The notes under the pieces: model-generated | The model's database searches: none | What the model was told of the DNA's origin: nothing | Seen by the model: only the letters and a program-made list of their open reading frames with translations | Assembly: GCA_022496805.1 (NCBI GenBank) | Contig: CM040097.1 | Span: 20,698,072-20,762,071, forward strand | Origin: Pohlia nutans | Taxonomy: Eukaryota; Streptophyta; Bryopsida; Bryales; Mniaceae | DNA: 64,000 nt | Direction of reading: 5' to 3' | Position numbers and translations under genes: made by a program | Shown here: positions 24,237 to 34,832 of the stretch, one piece after another | How positions within the stretch are numbered: the stretch's first letter is position 1 | Layout: every line of letters starts with the position of its first letter

Positions 24237-24545
24237 AGGGGACTTAGACATCTACACCCATCCACGCTAAAGTTGACTCGCTAAAATTATCACCTACATT
24301 TAAAGAGCCCTTGAACTTACACTCCCCCACCCTTGAACGCCCTCAATCACTAAAAGTGCACATCAAATAGTCAATGCACCAATCACAAGTAGAATGTAGG
24401 ATATAGTTAACTAAACTTAGATTTGAAGGGCCATTTCTTAACACGCTAGGATTGAGGATCAAGAGGCATTTTTGAAGGGCCCTTAGCATTTTTCATTAGT
24501 TATTGCGTGTGTCAGACTTTGGGAGGGCATGGGTGCGGATGCTCT
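24237..24545. mobile_element. Probable MITE, family Y
   Basis: Imperfect inverted ends: AGACATCTACACCCATCC on the left against (reverse of right) AAGAGCATCCGCACCCATGC. The GAGCATCC-type end is common among plant MITEs. The target duplication is not clear. Confidence 0.45.
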
Positions 24546-24878
24546 TATCATGTGAAAGTCACCTTGTGGTAAACTAGTAGATAAATTAGATTAATTAATA
24601 ACTTGTAAATAGATTACTTGGCCCAATGTGGTGTACTTCTACAAAAACAAATAAATAAAAATTGACACTAATATGAAGGAAATATTTATATAGTATGAAA
24701 TGTCGATAAATTATTATGGATTCCCTAAATACCCCTATTTAGTGTTGTTACATTTGGAACCACCACAATCCATCCATAATATATACCTTGATATGATTTG
24801 AGTCGATGTAATTTTTTCAATTTTTTTTTTTTTTTTTTATGTTTTTATCAAGGAGAATTGCAAGAGATTTCAACGAAC

Positions 24879-25807
24879 TTAACCCCTAAACGTCAGAGCG
24901 TCTAGAAAGTGGACGACTAACATATTCAAACCCTTCTCAAGTTCTCATCAATGCTTGCATGAAAGTCATCCAATTTTTTGGAGATTCTTCACCAAGTTGT
25001 TGTCCTATCTAACGGTTGGATTTAGTCATACTTGATTACATATTTTTCTAAAATTACAAATGTAGAAGTATGTCAAGTCGTTGATCAAGACAAAATTGCA
25101 TTGGCTGCAGTTCAAAAGTGGCCTTGCAAAAATGAGGTCATAGATTTAAGAAACAAAAAAATTTCAAAGCTCGGGGGGTGTAGTGATATGTTGGAGTAGC
25201 AATATACGTGCGAACAAATGATAGGGTATTTTAAAAACATGGGAACAAAAAATTATAAATGGACTTAGAGGTAATATAGGGTATCAAAAATGGCACTGGA
25301 CATCTTTAAAGTACTATAGGGTATGGAATAATAGGTAATTTGGAATTATAAGTAATGCAAGCCCCTTTTCTATGAACCCAAAGTAGAAAATTACATAATG
25401 ATAGCATGTGAAAAAAAAACCAAAAAAACAAGTAATACCCCCCTATAAAATAGTTGTTGTTCGCACCTATATCCTTAACTTTTTAACACACTGACCCCCC
25501 CGAGTTTCAAAGAATCACCACGTTTAAGAGTATCCCATTTCAAATTCATTCCAACAAATTTTACTCAAAAAATATTAGAATTTTGTTTGTAATCAAATTT
25601 AGAAGGAATTTTTAATTTTAACTTTCAAATTATATAATTAAATATTGGTGATAGTATGAGTGAATCGAACTGTACGGATGGAATCTAAAATTCAAAATCT
25701 AGAACTTTCATTTGTATATCAATTCCAAAATTATTCTTCTAAATAGTTTATGACGCTTTTTCTCAAATTGTCAATTCCAGAGACACCCTGGTACGTTTAG
25801 GGGTTAA
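24879..25807 (+). mobile_element. TTAA-type MITE family S, copy S1 (carries nested hAT-like MITE)
   Basis: Ends TTAACCCCTAAACGTCAG at 24879 and GGTACGTTTAGGGGTTAA at 25807. The left end is followed by the hairpin AGCGTCTAGAAAGTGGACG. It matches S2 (36160-36713) in reverse. Its 929 bp exceed S2's 554 bp because of the insertion at 25170-25504. Confidence 0.85.
25170..25504. mobile_element. hAT-like MITE (family T) with 8-bp target duplication
   Basis: Ends CTCGGGGGGTGTAGTG and (reverse) CTCGGGGGGGTCAGTG. The flanks are an exact 8-bp duplication, TTTCAAAG at 25162-25169 and 25505-25512. S2 has the uninterrupted sequence at this place. Eight-base duplications are characteristic of hAT elements. 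Non-coding, 335 bp. Confidence 0.8.
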
Positions 25808-25984
25808 CCTTCATCTATCTTCTTTTGGCACAAGAAATGGAGCAAGGGTTAGGTAGCAAGCCTTTAGTACATTTTTGTGTAGTCTAATTTGCTTCTCATT
25901 TTAGTTTGCAACGCTCGATCAAAATTGAAGTGTTAGGTTTCATTTCAACCACTCGATTGAAAGCGGTTCTTGGAGAACATTTAT

Positions 25985-27350
25985 TGGAATGAAGGAATCA
26001 AAGAAAGGAGGAGCACACCACCGTGTTTTCTTCTATTTTCTTTTGAGAAGCATGCACCTCCTTAACATTGTCCTTTGGAATCTTGTTGGATTCTATGTCA
26101 GAGAGAGCGTATGTTAAGCATCTGTGCAAGGGGTAAAAAATAAAATCGAAATTTATTGAGATGAAGGAATCAGAAAAAGGAAGAATGTACCAACATGATT
26201 ACACCTATTTCTTTTTGGAAGCTTGCACCACCATGATTCTCTCTAGTATTGTCTTTTGAAACTTTGTTGGAATTCTATGTTTGAGAGCGTCTAAACATTA
26301 AGCACGTGTACAAGGGGTAAAATAAAATTGAAATTTATTGAGATGAAGGAATTGAAGAAAGGAGGAGTTACATACCACTATGATTACACCTATTTTCTTT
26401 TTAGAAGCTTGCACCACCATCAAATTCTCCCTAATACTATCTTTTGGAACCTTGTTGGAATCCTATTTTAGAGAGCATGTGTTAAGCACGTACATAAGGG
26501 GGTAAATAAAATTAAAAATCATCAAGAAAATAGAATTGCAGAAAGAAGTGCACCACCAAGATTTTCCCTATTGTCTTTTTGGAAACATGCACTATCATGA
26601 CGCTCTCTAGTACTCCCTCCGTCCCAAAGATATAGTCCAATTCACGATTTTTTTGCGTGCCATTTATATCGTCCAGTTGTTGATCTAAACCTCAATCCAA
26701 GCATTATTTAGAAGATCCAACCCTAGGATCTTGAAGTTATCTTAACGTTTAAGTAACTTGCCAAATTTGAACCGTTGATTCTTCTTCATTTGTGAGATCA
26801 TAATAGTCAAAGTTGGCTAAATTTTATTCCTGCGGAAACCAAAGAACTATTTTCGGTTTTTGAGGATCTTTTGGGGTTAAGTGTAAATGCTACCATTGGG
26901 TGTGGGCTTTTGTTATTTTGTGATTGGAGTGGGGACGCGGGCCAAGCATCGCGGTTGTGGTCGCGATGACCGTGGCGACATTTCTGACGACCACTGGTGC
27001 CTTGGCAAATTGCGTGCAATAACGGTGGTGGTTTTGGCACCAAAACTAAGATTTGTAGAGGGTGACAAAGTTCAAACTTTTCAAAAGTAGAAGAGGCTTC
27101 AATGATTTGCATACTCGCACCACAAAATTATGCAAAAAAAATATTTTGAGCTTAATCTTGTTGTTTGAAGACAAGTTGGACAATATCTTTGGGACGGAGG
27201 GAGTACTATTTTTGGAAACATACACTACCATGACTCTCCCTAGTACTATTTTTGGAAACATGCACTACCATGACTCTCCCTAGTAATATCGTTTAGAATC
27301 TTGTTGAAAATTCTATACCATAGAACACGTGTATAAAGGGATAAATAAAT
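25985..27350 (+). repeat. Satellite-like tandem array, about 185-bp unit, interrupted by a Stowaway
   Basis: At least four diverged copies of a unit with landmarks AATTTATTGAGATGAAGGAA, GGAAGCTTGCACCACCATGA, TTGTTGGAAT and GTGTACAAGGGGTAAA occur between 25985 and 26610, and continue at 27206-27350. In the last part a 46-bp sub-unit (TACTATTTTTGGAAACAT...) is itself duplicated. The unit is non-coding. Confidence 0.8.
26613..27203. mobile_element. Stowaway-type MITE (Tc1/mariner)
   Basis: Starts CTCCCTCCGTCCCAAAGATA and ends with its complement TATCTTTGGGACGGAGGGAG, flanked by TA on both sides (26611-26612 and 27204-27205). CTCCCTCCGTCCC is the diagnostic plant Stowaway/mariner terminus. At 591 bp it is longer than usual for Stowaway, so it may be a decayed deletion derivative of a mariner-like element. 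The GC-rich interior at 26930-27030 encodes nothing recognisable. Inserted at a TA of the tandem array. Confidence 0.92.
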
Positions 27351-28003
27351 TAGTTGAAGCATAGGCAAGCTTGCCTGTCTCATGATATGTTCTAGTTCCA
27401 CTTGAAAAAGGAGATAAACTCATGGCATGAAGGCTAAATTCTCTACTTAATAATCCTTGATAGATTGACATACACATATTTGCCATGGTATCCACAAACC
27501 TGATCAGGCAGTTCAACTCTTATTTTGTCTCACGTGGGGGGTTTCACAATATTATTTTAGAATATAAAAATTTAAAGGAACCGGAATCATGAGTTTTGTA
27601 GATTCTAATACTTAGGGTGTTATCATAACATTCTGGGCACATAAATCAATAATACCTCTAACTCCACTTGGAAAGAGCATACAAAAACCAAATGACAAGC
27701 ATTGACAGAAGTAGTAACTATTATTCCTTCATAGAATGACATACACATATTTGCAAGCCTGTACCGGTATGTATATACCAATTACCTGTGATGTGTAATA
27801 CCCAGAGATAGCCAGTCTAAGCTGTGTCTTTCTTAGTCTCTCTTCTTTTAATCAAACTCGGAAGTAACAAAGCCGCTAAGTAGGCAACTTACAGGAGCTC
27901 AGAGCTCAGATGGCTGGCCAGTTTGGCTTCCTGCACAAAAGTGGACAGAAAAAGCGCTAGAAACTTGCGGGAGTTTTGTATGGTGGAGCTGAGACGGAGC
28001 TCA
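27351..28003. other. Formate dehydrogenase 3' flank
   Basis: No gene of its own. Includes a nearby duplication of CTGGCTGGCCAGTTTGSCTTC (27911 and 28013), showing that the end of the last FDH exon was partly duplicated into the 3' flank. Confidence 0.5.
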
Positions 28004-31000
28004 TTAGAGATACTGGCTGGCCAGTTTGCCTTCACGCACAATGTAGTTCTGCTCGGGGAACGCCTCGTGCTTGAACCACCGGTCCAGCATGTCCTTCGTC
28101 CCTGCCACAAACCGTTTCTGCACACCATGGCCCCAGTCAGTCAATAAAATAAAACAGGAGTCACAATAGAGTTCAGTGAACTGATGGAATTCTCAATTTC
28201 ATCCCTATTTCCTTGCACTTCACCCTTTGAATTCTCTTGGCACTAAAAACAGGAGATTAACTGGGAAGCTTTAGTTCATTCTCCATCTTTCCCAATAATA
28301 TTCTTGAATACAAAAGACCTAGTTCTTCTTCGACAGTGCCACTATACAAGAATAACTTAATCTTCTCCACGGCTTCTCAATCTTCACGCACAGTTTCTCA
28401 ATCTTCAGAGAATGGGTCCTCCACAATTCAAGGAGAAAGTGCCACACGTGTACGCATTCTATGAAGATCGAGAATGGGAAGAAATGGGAGTCACGACGAG
28501 CAACGATGACGAACAATGAGAATTGGATGAGAATTGGAGTCACAACGACGAACAATGGGAGTGACGACGAGCAACGAGAGCAATGGCAAGAGAGGAGACA
28601 TACCTGCGCGTCGAGCGTGGTGCCGGAGATGTGAGGCGTCATGGCGTTGTGCGGCATGTAGCGCCAGGGGTGGTCCTTGCTGGCGGGCTGCTCGTTCCAC
28701 ACATCGCCGCCATAGCCGCCCAGCTGCCCGGACTCGCACGCCTCCTTGACGGCCTGCATGTCAGCGATGGCGCCGCGCGCGTTGTTCACCAGGTACGCCC
28801 CTTTGCGCATCTTGGCGATGCGTTCTTTATTGAACAGGCCGCGCGTCTGGTCCGTGAGCGGCGTGTTCACCACCACCACATCGCACTTGGCCAGCATGGT
28901 GTCCAGGTCCAGCTCGCGCTTGCAGCCCAGCTCCTTCTCGCGCTCCGCCGGCAACGCGTGTCGGTCGAAGTACAGCATCTCCTTCAGCCCGAACCCTTTG
29001 AGGCGCTTCATGAGCTCCTGGCCGATCCGGCCCCCGCCCACCGTACCCACCGTGCGGTCGATCAAGTCGTACGCGTGCTGTACCACGGCCGCCACGTTCC
29101 ACCCCCCTTCTGTGGCTTGCTTCCATGCCGGCGCGAAGTTGCGCACCAGCACGAGCAGGCGCAGCACCTCGTCTTCCGCCACCGACGTCACGTTGCTCCC
29201 TGCAACCATGACTTCCATTCTCAGGGTTCGACGTGATTTCAAGAGGCCTAGTACTCTGAGACTAGATTCTTGGGTTCAGAAGTTCCGCGCAGGACCAGAT
29301 TTGGAAACGAACTGTAACAGAATGTCGTGGCTGAAATCATGAATTCACGAACTGTGGAACTGTGAAATCTGAGCTGAGAATCGTACAATTTCAATGCGAG
29401 AGAGAGGCCTAGTACACCAGATGATGAGACTAGATTTTTGGGCTCAGAATTACCCAGAATTGAGCCCAAGAATCTAGTCTCATCAGGACCAGAATTGAGC
29501 CCAGAATTTGCAAATCTGAGTTCACGCAGAATTATTGCAGGACCAGAATTGAGCCCAAGAATCTAGTCTCATCAGGCTCAATTCTTGAGCCCAATTCTTG
29601 GGCGCAGGACCAGATTTGGATTCAACGAACAACTGAAAGATTTCATGAAATCACGAGTTACTGAGGAACCGTGAAATTATGTGAGCTGCGAAACCATGAT
29701 TTCAACTTTGAGCCATGGAATTGTAAGGTCCCTAAAAAAGGTGAGGGCATTTTTGTACCTGTGACCTCCGAGACGGTGAGGCCACGCTCCGCCGCGGCGT
29801 GGAGATCAATGTGGTCCGAGCCCACGCCGGCAGTGACCAGAAGCTCGAGATTCTTGGCCTTGGCGAGGCGCTCCTTGGTGATGTAGGCAGGGTGGAAAGG
29901 CGTGGTGATGAGAATGTGTGCATCCGCGAGTTCCTTGTCTAGCTCTGCGTGCAATTCCCACAATCAAAATTCAGAGTTCCGCCATAGCCGAGTGACGAAA
30001 AAAATTTAGAAGGGTTCAAGAATTAACGTTTTCATTACGTACCGCTGTTGGGACCTTCCTTGTCGGAGGTGACGACGTACCTGTGGCCCTTGGATTCCAG
30101 CCACTCACGAATGCCGAGCGCGTTCTCCACGCAGCCCAGAAACTCGGGGTTCTTCGCGTACTCGTGCGCGGCGAAGAACACGCCCAGGATCTTCTTCGGC
30201 GGTGATCCGGCTTGGCTGCCGCTGTAGCGAGAGAACATGCAGCTCGACGTCGGTGACGAATTCGCCAAGAAGCTGCTTCGAAGCCCGCCGTGATTTGCCG
30301 CTGCAAACCCATGCTGCTTCGCTATCGCCCTCGCCGCCCCTGAACACAGGATCCATCACATGAATCCACCAAATTATGCCTTAAATCACCATAACGCACG
30401 CGAACTGAGCAAGACCGGGCGGGCGTCCTTTCCAAGAACGAATTTAAATGATCGAATCACGAGGCAACAAACACAGTATAAATTCGGCCGCATGATCACA
30501 GCTTGTAGGCGGAACCATTCATTCATTCAAACTGCGATCGAGAAAAGGAATGAAACGCGAATCATGAATACTTATAATTGCGATGATCACGAGGCAACAA
30601 ACACACATTCAAAGTCGAGTTCAACCACGCATCACCTCTGAAATCACAATTGTAGTACTAGAAATCGATCGTCTATTTCTAAGGATTACTCTTGAAACTC
30701 GTTCATTCAAACTCTATCACTGCGAGCATTGAATGGAACTCGTATCGATCCTATGCAACTCAAGAAATTCGATGATCACGAGGCAACAAACACACAAAGT
30801 CGAAGCTAGCCAAATCCATATTTAGATCGAGTTCACCATGCATCACCTCTGAAATCACGATTGTAGTACTAGAAATCGATCGTCTATTTCCAAGGATTCC
30901 TCAAATTCGTTCATTCAAACTGCAATGGAACTCGTATCAATCATATGAATTCGATGATCACGAAGCAATAAGTACGCACAGAAATTCGGTGTATGATAGA

Positions 31001-31085
31001 ATTCTAAAACAACAGCTAAGTTTGCATTCATTTGATCAAGCCACGAACCTGAGAGCAACAAGGCTCCGGATTTCCTCGACGCCAT
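28004..31085 (-). CDS. FDH: NAD-dependent formate dehydrogenase, plant type, 5 exons
   Basis: Exons 5' to 3': 31085-31049, 30339-30043, 29944-29759, 29199-28604, 28117-28004. Phases close exactly and give 409 aa. The enzyme oxidises formate to CO2 with NAD, in plants mainly in mitochondria. Residues 1-45 (Ala, Arg, Ser and Leu-rich, few acids) look like an organelle transit peptide. The core starts near [20 protein letters not shown]. Key residues: TTPFHPA at 125-131; the Rossmann motif GGGRIG at 228-233; D252/R253 after the second strand, as in NAD-specific enzymes; catalytic R315 (NNARGA); Q344; and H363 (TPHISGTT). All expected active-site residues are present, so it should be functional. 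Total length is slightly above the roughly 380 aa of seed-plant enzymes because of the N-terminus. The exons are GC-rich. The antisense frame 28583-29236 is a composition artefact. Confidence 0.96.
29245..29640 (-). repeat. Internal direct and inverted repeats in FDH intron 3
   Basis: GAGACTAGATTCTTGGG-type blocks occur at about 29251 and 29425. Their complements (CCCAAGAATCTAGTCTC) occur at 29465 and 29555, and an extra GAGCCCAATTCTTGGGC lies at 29588. The pair 29423-29446 and 29461-29484 makes a 24-bp stem with a 14-base loop. Confidence 0.8.
30455..30970 (-). repeat. Tandem duplication in FDH intron 1, about 190-bp unit
   Basis: Units begin with GATGATCACGAGGCAACAAA near 30582 and 30771, with partial units at 30455 and 30953. 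They share ATCACCTCTGAAATCAC and GTAGTACTAGAAATCGATCG. About 2.5 copies. Confidence 0.8.
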
Positions 31086-31249
31086 GATGCTTGCTTGCTA
31101 TCCAAAAGGAATTCAATGAGTGGCCTCAAGGCGCTCTATGTAACACTGGACTTATTAGTAGTACCGGAACCCACAGACTGAGTGTCTAGACAGTCAGTCA
31201 TGCAATTGCCTAGTGACTAGATGATGGGAGTGATGATTGTGAGTGGCTG

Positions 31250-31412
31250 GACATATATATATATATGTATATGTATGTTTATACATTTACCTGGATCCTT
31301 CTTCAATTCATTTTTAAAATTAAAATATTACCTTACCAGGGATCTCCGAGGGACGGCGATGGATGAGTGACTGCAGTGACTGAGTGCATGTGACGCACCC
31401 GTTGTACACGTG
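31250..31412 (-). promoter_or_regulatory. Possible FDH core promoter (TATA run) and G-box
   Basis: A TATATATATATATG run at about 31253-31267 lies about 170 bp upstream of the FDH start. A palindromic CACGTG (G-box) lies at 31407-31412, farther upstream. Both are inferred from position and sequence only. Confidence 0.35.
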
Positions 31413-31713
31413 GGGCTTTCGCAGGGCCCTTCGGCTGTTGTCATGGTGACTCAAGCGTCAGTCAGTCAGTATGGGCACTCTCATCTCACGAATCCTCACC
31501 AATTCTCAATACCCCTACCCAAAACGAAAGCAAAAAAAAGTTGTTGCTTTCGACACTGAAGTGTTGAAAGTAACATTCTCTTTCGGTGTTGTACTGTACA
31601 TTCACACAAAGTTTTTGAATGTCACAAGTCAAATGAATTTGAATTGCGTCAGAAAATTGGTAAATTGAAAATGGTAATATACGGAGAGGAACTAGTATTT
31701 TCAAAGAATACAA

Positions 31714-31833
31714 CACTAGTAGAAAAGGTGGCACTTCTGAGGGAGATGCCTAGGCAAGTAGTGCCCAATTCCGCGCATGCATAGTGATTGTGCCTGGGTG
31801 TGTCCCTGGGGAGCGCCACCTTTTCTATTAGTG
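31714..31833. mobile_element. CACTA-type mini-element upstream of FDH
   Basis: Starts CACTAGTAGAAAAGGTGGC and ends GCCACCTTTTCTATTAGTG, flanked by CAA on both sides (31711-31713 and 31834-31836). CACTA ends with a 3-bp duplication define the En/Spm class. At 120 bp it is very small and non-coding. Confidence 0.88.
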
Positions 31834-31885
31834 CAATCCAGTGTTATTTCTTTGACACTGTGCACCAAGTAACATGTACATCTTT

Positions 31886-32461
31886 TTAACACCTAAATGA
31901 CTACCAACATCCCTCTCCAGATTTGGAGAATTGCAAAGATGCATTACAAAATGCAATTAAGAGGGATATTTTGAATTTGATGTATGAATAAAAGTTGTAC
32001 ATTATAAATTTTAGATTCTATCCATACGATTAGATCTATGATTGCAATCAACAATAATTTTGTATAAAATTTGAAACTTAAATTCAAAAGTCTTTTATAA
32101 TTTGATTACGAATAAGATATTGACAATTTGTGCATGAAATTTGTTGTGATGGGTTTGCAATGTAATACTTAGATAAGTGAAGTGATTTTTGGAGATTTTT
32201 TGATTACTTAACTTTATGAGTTGATTTTTTCAAATTTCAAGAGCACTTTTGAACTAAGATCTTGTGAATTTTTAATGAATCGCTGCAACATGAAATGAGA
32301 CATAAAAGTTTCACAAATCTTTCCTTTTCTAATCGGTTCACACATGCATGAAGCTAATGTAGTAAAAAATCCACACTATAAAAAGTGCGTGACAGATGCG
32401 AAAACGGAGTTTGCTTCTGTACATCAAACAAAATCTGTTTGGTTAGGCAATTAGGGGTTAA
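31886..32461 (-). mobile_element. TTAA-type MITE family A, copy A3
   Basis: TTAACACCTAAATGACTACC at 31886 to GCAATTAGGGGTTAA at 32461 (576 bp), reverse orientation relative to A2. The interior matches A1 throughout. The CGTCC-GGACG hairpin is lost in this copy. Confidence 0.82.
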
Positions 32462-33922
32462 GTGTCAAGAAACTGTGAAGTGTATATATTTGAAGAATTG
32501 AACCAGTAAAAAACAGTCCTTAGAGTGTTATATGTTGGTAATACATTAGTGTATTACATTAGTACAATACATTAGTATATTGCCGAAATATAAGAGAGTT
32601 TTAGATATAATGTATGCAAGATATACTTTGTTTTAGTTTCCACCATAGTTTTGTAATGAATACTGTAGTCCAGTAGCACCTTCGGCATTAAATAATTCTA
32701 AAAATAAATGCTAAATTTTTTGGAAAATTATTCTTCAAAGAAATATTTTTTGTAAGGAAAAAATTGGATTTTAAAGAATATTAGTTTTGCAGAAATATAT
32801 TTTTAGAAAACTATTCGACATAAAAGTGCCAAAAGTGCTATTGGGCTACGATATCATTTGGTAGTGCACTCGTACATACATGTAAGTGTATAAAAATTGG
32901 AGACATAGAACGAGGATAGTAAGAGGTTTTTACTACAATATTATCATTATAGTAGTTCATTTAATACGTGTACTTGTTTGTATCCACTAATATGGATAAG
33001 TGCACTAATTGAACATCATTGTCAAAACCTCTTCAACACTACTCTGAACACGTTATTATGGGTCTTAAACCCTAACCAATCAAATTTGTTCATGTTTCAC
33101 CTTATGCAAGTCCATGGAAGTGTACACCACTTTATGACAGGGTATGAGACAAAATGTAATACCACTTTTCCGCAACTTTTCAAACCCATGGAAGTCGGCT
33201 CTTAGTTCTGCAAAGAATGTTTATTGTTGTGTCACCATGTGATTGGACAATTTTCATCATGTCAATGTCAAGTTATAAATTCATGTAAGTTGGCTACATA
33301 GCATAATAGAGCAATGCAATGGAGCACCCTTTTGAAAATTGGGTTCAAAGAGAATCTTAACTCAGATCCACTTTTTTAAGTACTGAAGGAATGCTATTTG
33401 TATTTCATGAATTTTGGGACTACTGTGTCATTGCCACGTACTTAGTTTCTAATTATAACTAGAATGTGGTCTCATTGCAAAAGGGTGTTGGTTTGTGAGG
33501 ACTTGCTTGCCGCGTGAAAACCTAAGTGAAAGCTCAATTATATTAGATTTAGTTCCATTAGGTAGGGTCTTGGTTTTGTCCTATCTCGCCGGACATGGTG
33601 GGTCAGTGTTGTATTTTATTCCTTTCCTCTAGCAGTAAAGGCTTACCTTTATTTGTTTTGCAAAAAAAAGAAAAAAAGTGTTGGTTCCCATTGCTCTATT
33701 ATGCTATGTACCAAAGACGTGATATAAAGGAGTTCTATTATCAGTTTTCCAGAGGGACATGTCCCAAACCAAAAAAAACTTAAAACTTAAAAATTAAAAA
33801 TTGCATTGTGGGGTGTGACGGTCCTGCTGTTGCATGGAGTGACGTGGTGCGTAAAAGCAAGCGCCGGAGATCACGGTGGAACTGGACTGTAGCTCGATCG
33901 ACAGGATCACAGCACTCGAAGT
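32462..33922. other. AT-rich intergenic; possible LINE/SINE 3' end at 33600-33680
   Basis: No gene recognised. The stretch ending TTTGTTTTGCAAAAAAAAG at about 33680 looks like the tail of a retroposed sequence and resembles the fragment at 15854-15944 only loosely. Confidence 0.3.
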
Positions 33923-34164
33923 TTAACCCTTAAACATCTGGCGAGGGCCAAAAACTGGCTTACGAATGTAACTCATCCAACTAAACTACTACATGGATTG
34001 TTTTCATCCAATTCTTTTCTTGAAGGATTTTTGTTGTTCATGCTACCTCTTCAAGTTAGATTCAAGCTAAATTCAGATCATTCAAGCTATTTCAGTCCCA
34101 ATTACAAAAGAGGAGTAAAAACAATTGACCATGTAGTGTATTTTGGATTTTTATGTTTTCTTAC
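33923..34164 (+). mobile_element. Left part of an unpaired TTAA-type element
   Basis: Begins TTAACCCTTAAACATCTGG and runs into copy A4 at 34165. No complementary right end was recognised beyond A4. Confidence 0.35.
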
Positions 34165-34750
34165 TTAACCCCTAACTGTCCATGCATTCTTTTTTTGAAC
34201 GATGTACAAATTTCATCCCTTTTTTCTCATTTATCAAGCACTTTTTGTAGTGTGGATTTTGTACTATAAAATTCATAGGAAGTCAACTTCATGCATGTGT
34301 GATCCAATCAGAAAGGGGATGATTTGTGAAATTTTTATGCCTCATTCATATTGCAGTGATTCACCAAAAATTTCTAAAATCTTAGTTCAAAAGTGTTCAA
34401 AAGTGCTCTTGAAAAAATCAACTCATAGAATCAAGCAACCAAAAAATCTCCAAAACTCACAACACTTAGAGTATTACATTTCAACTCATCATAACAAATT
34501 TCATTTACAAATTGTCAATATCTTGTTTGTAATCGAATCACAAAATAATTTTGAATTTTAAGTTTCAAAATTTATACAGAAATATTGGTGATAGCAATCA
34601 TATATCTAACCACATGGATAAAATCTAAAATTCATAATATACAACTTTTATTCATACATCAAGTTCAAAATATCCCTCTTGGTTGCATTTTATGATGCAT
34701 CTTTGCAAAAATACGGAAGTTGGAGATGGATGAGGACATTTAGGGATTAA
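34165..34750 (+). mobile_element. TTAA-type MITE family A, copy A4
   Basis: TTAACCCCTAACTGTCC at 34165 to ACATTTAGGGATTAA at 34750 (586 bp). The best-preserved interior blocks include AGTGTGGATTTTGTACTATA, CATGTGTGATCC and ATATCCCTCTTGGTTGCA. Confidence 0.85.
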
Positions 34751-34832
34751 TACAATTTTCTTAGTTGCATTTTATAATGCATCTTTGCAAAACTATCCAA
34801 TCTGAAGAAGGCTATGGGCATTTAGGGGTTAA
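34751..34832 (+). mobile_element. Extra A-family right end directly behind A4
   Basis: Repeats TTGCATTTTATAATGCATC through GGGCATTTAGGGGTTAA (34832), so the last 80 bp of family A occur twice in a row. This may be a solo end or an insertion remnant. Confidence 0.65.

Noticed and set aside
24813..24840. Long T runs (also 38832-38850, 50840-50864) as terminators
   Set aside because: Homopolymers are common in this DNA and have no gene context; those near SINEs are poly(A) tails.
25985..26600. CRISPR-like array
   Set aside because: Units are about 185 bp, diverged, and without constant-length spacers; this is a eukaryotic tandem repeat.
28583..29236. 217-codon open frame on the plus strand
   Set aside because: It is antisense to FDH exon 4, whose conserved protein and splice sites are certain. 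GC-rich codons leave the opposite strand free of stops.
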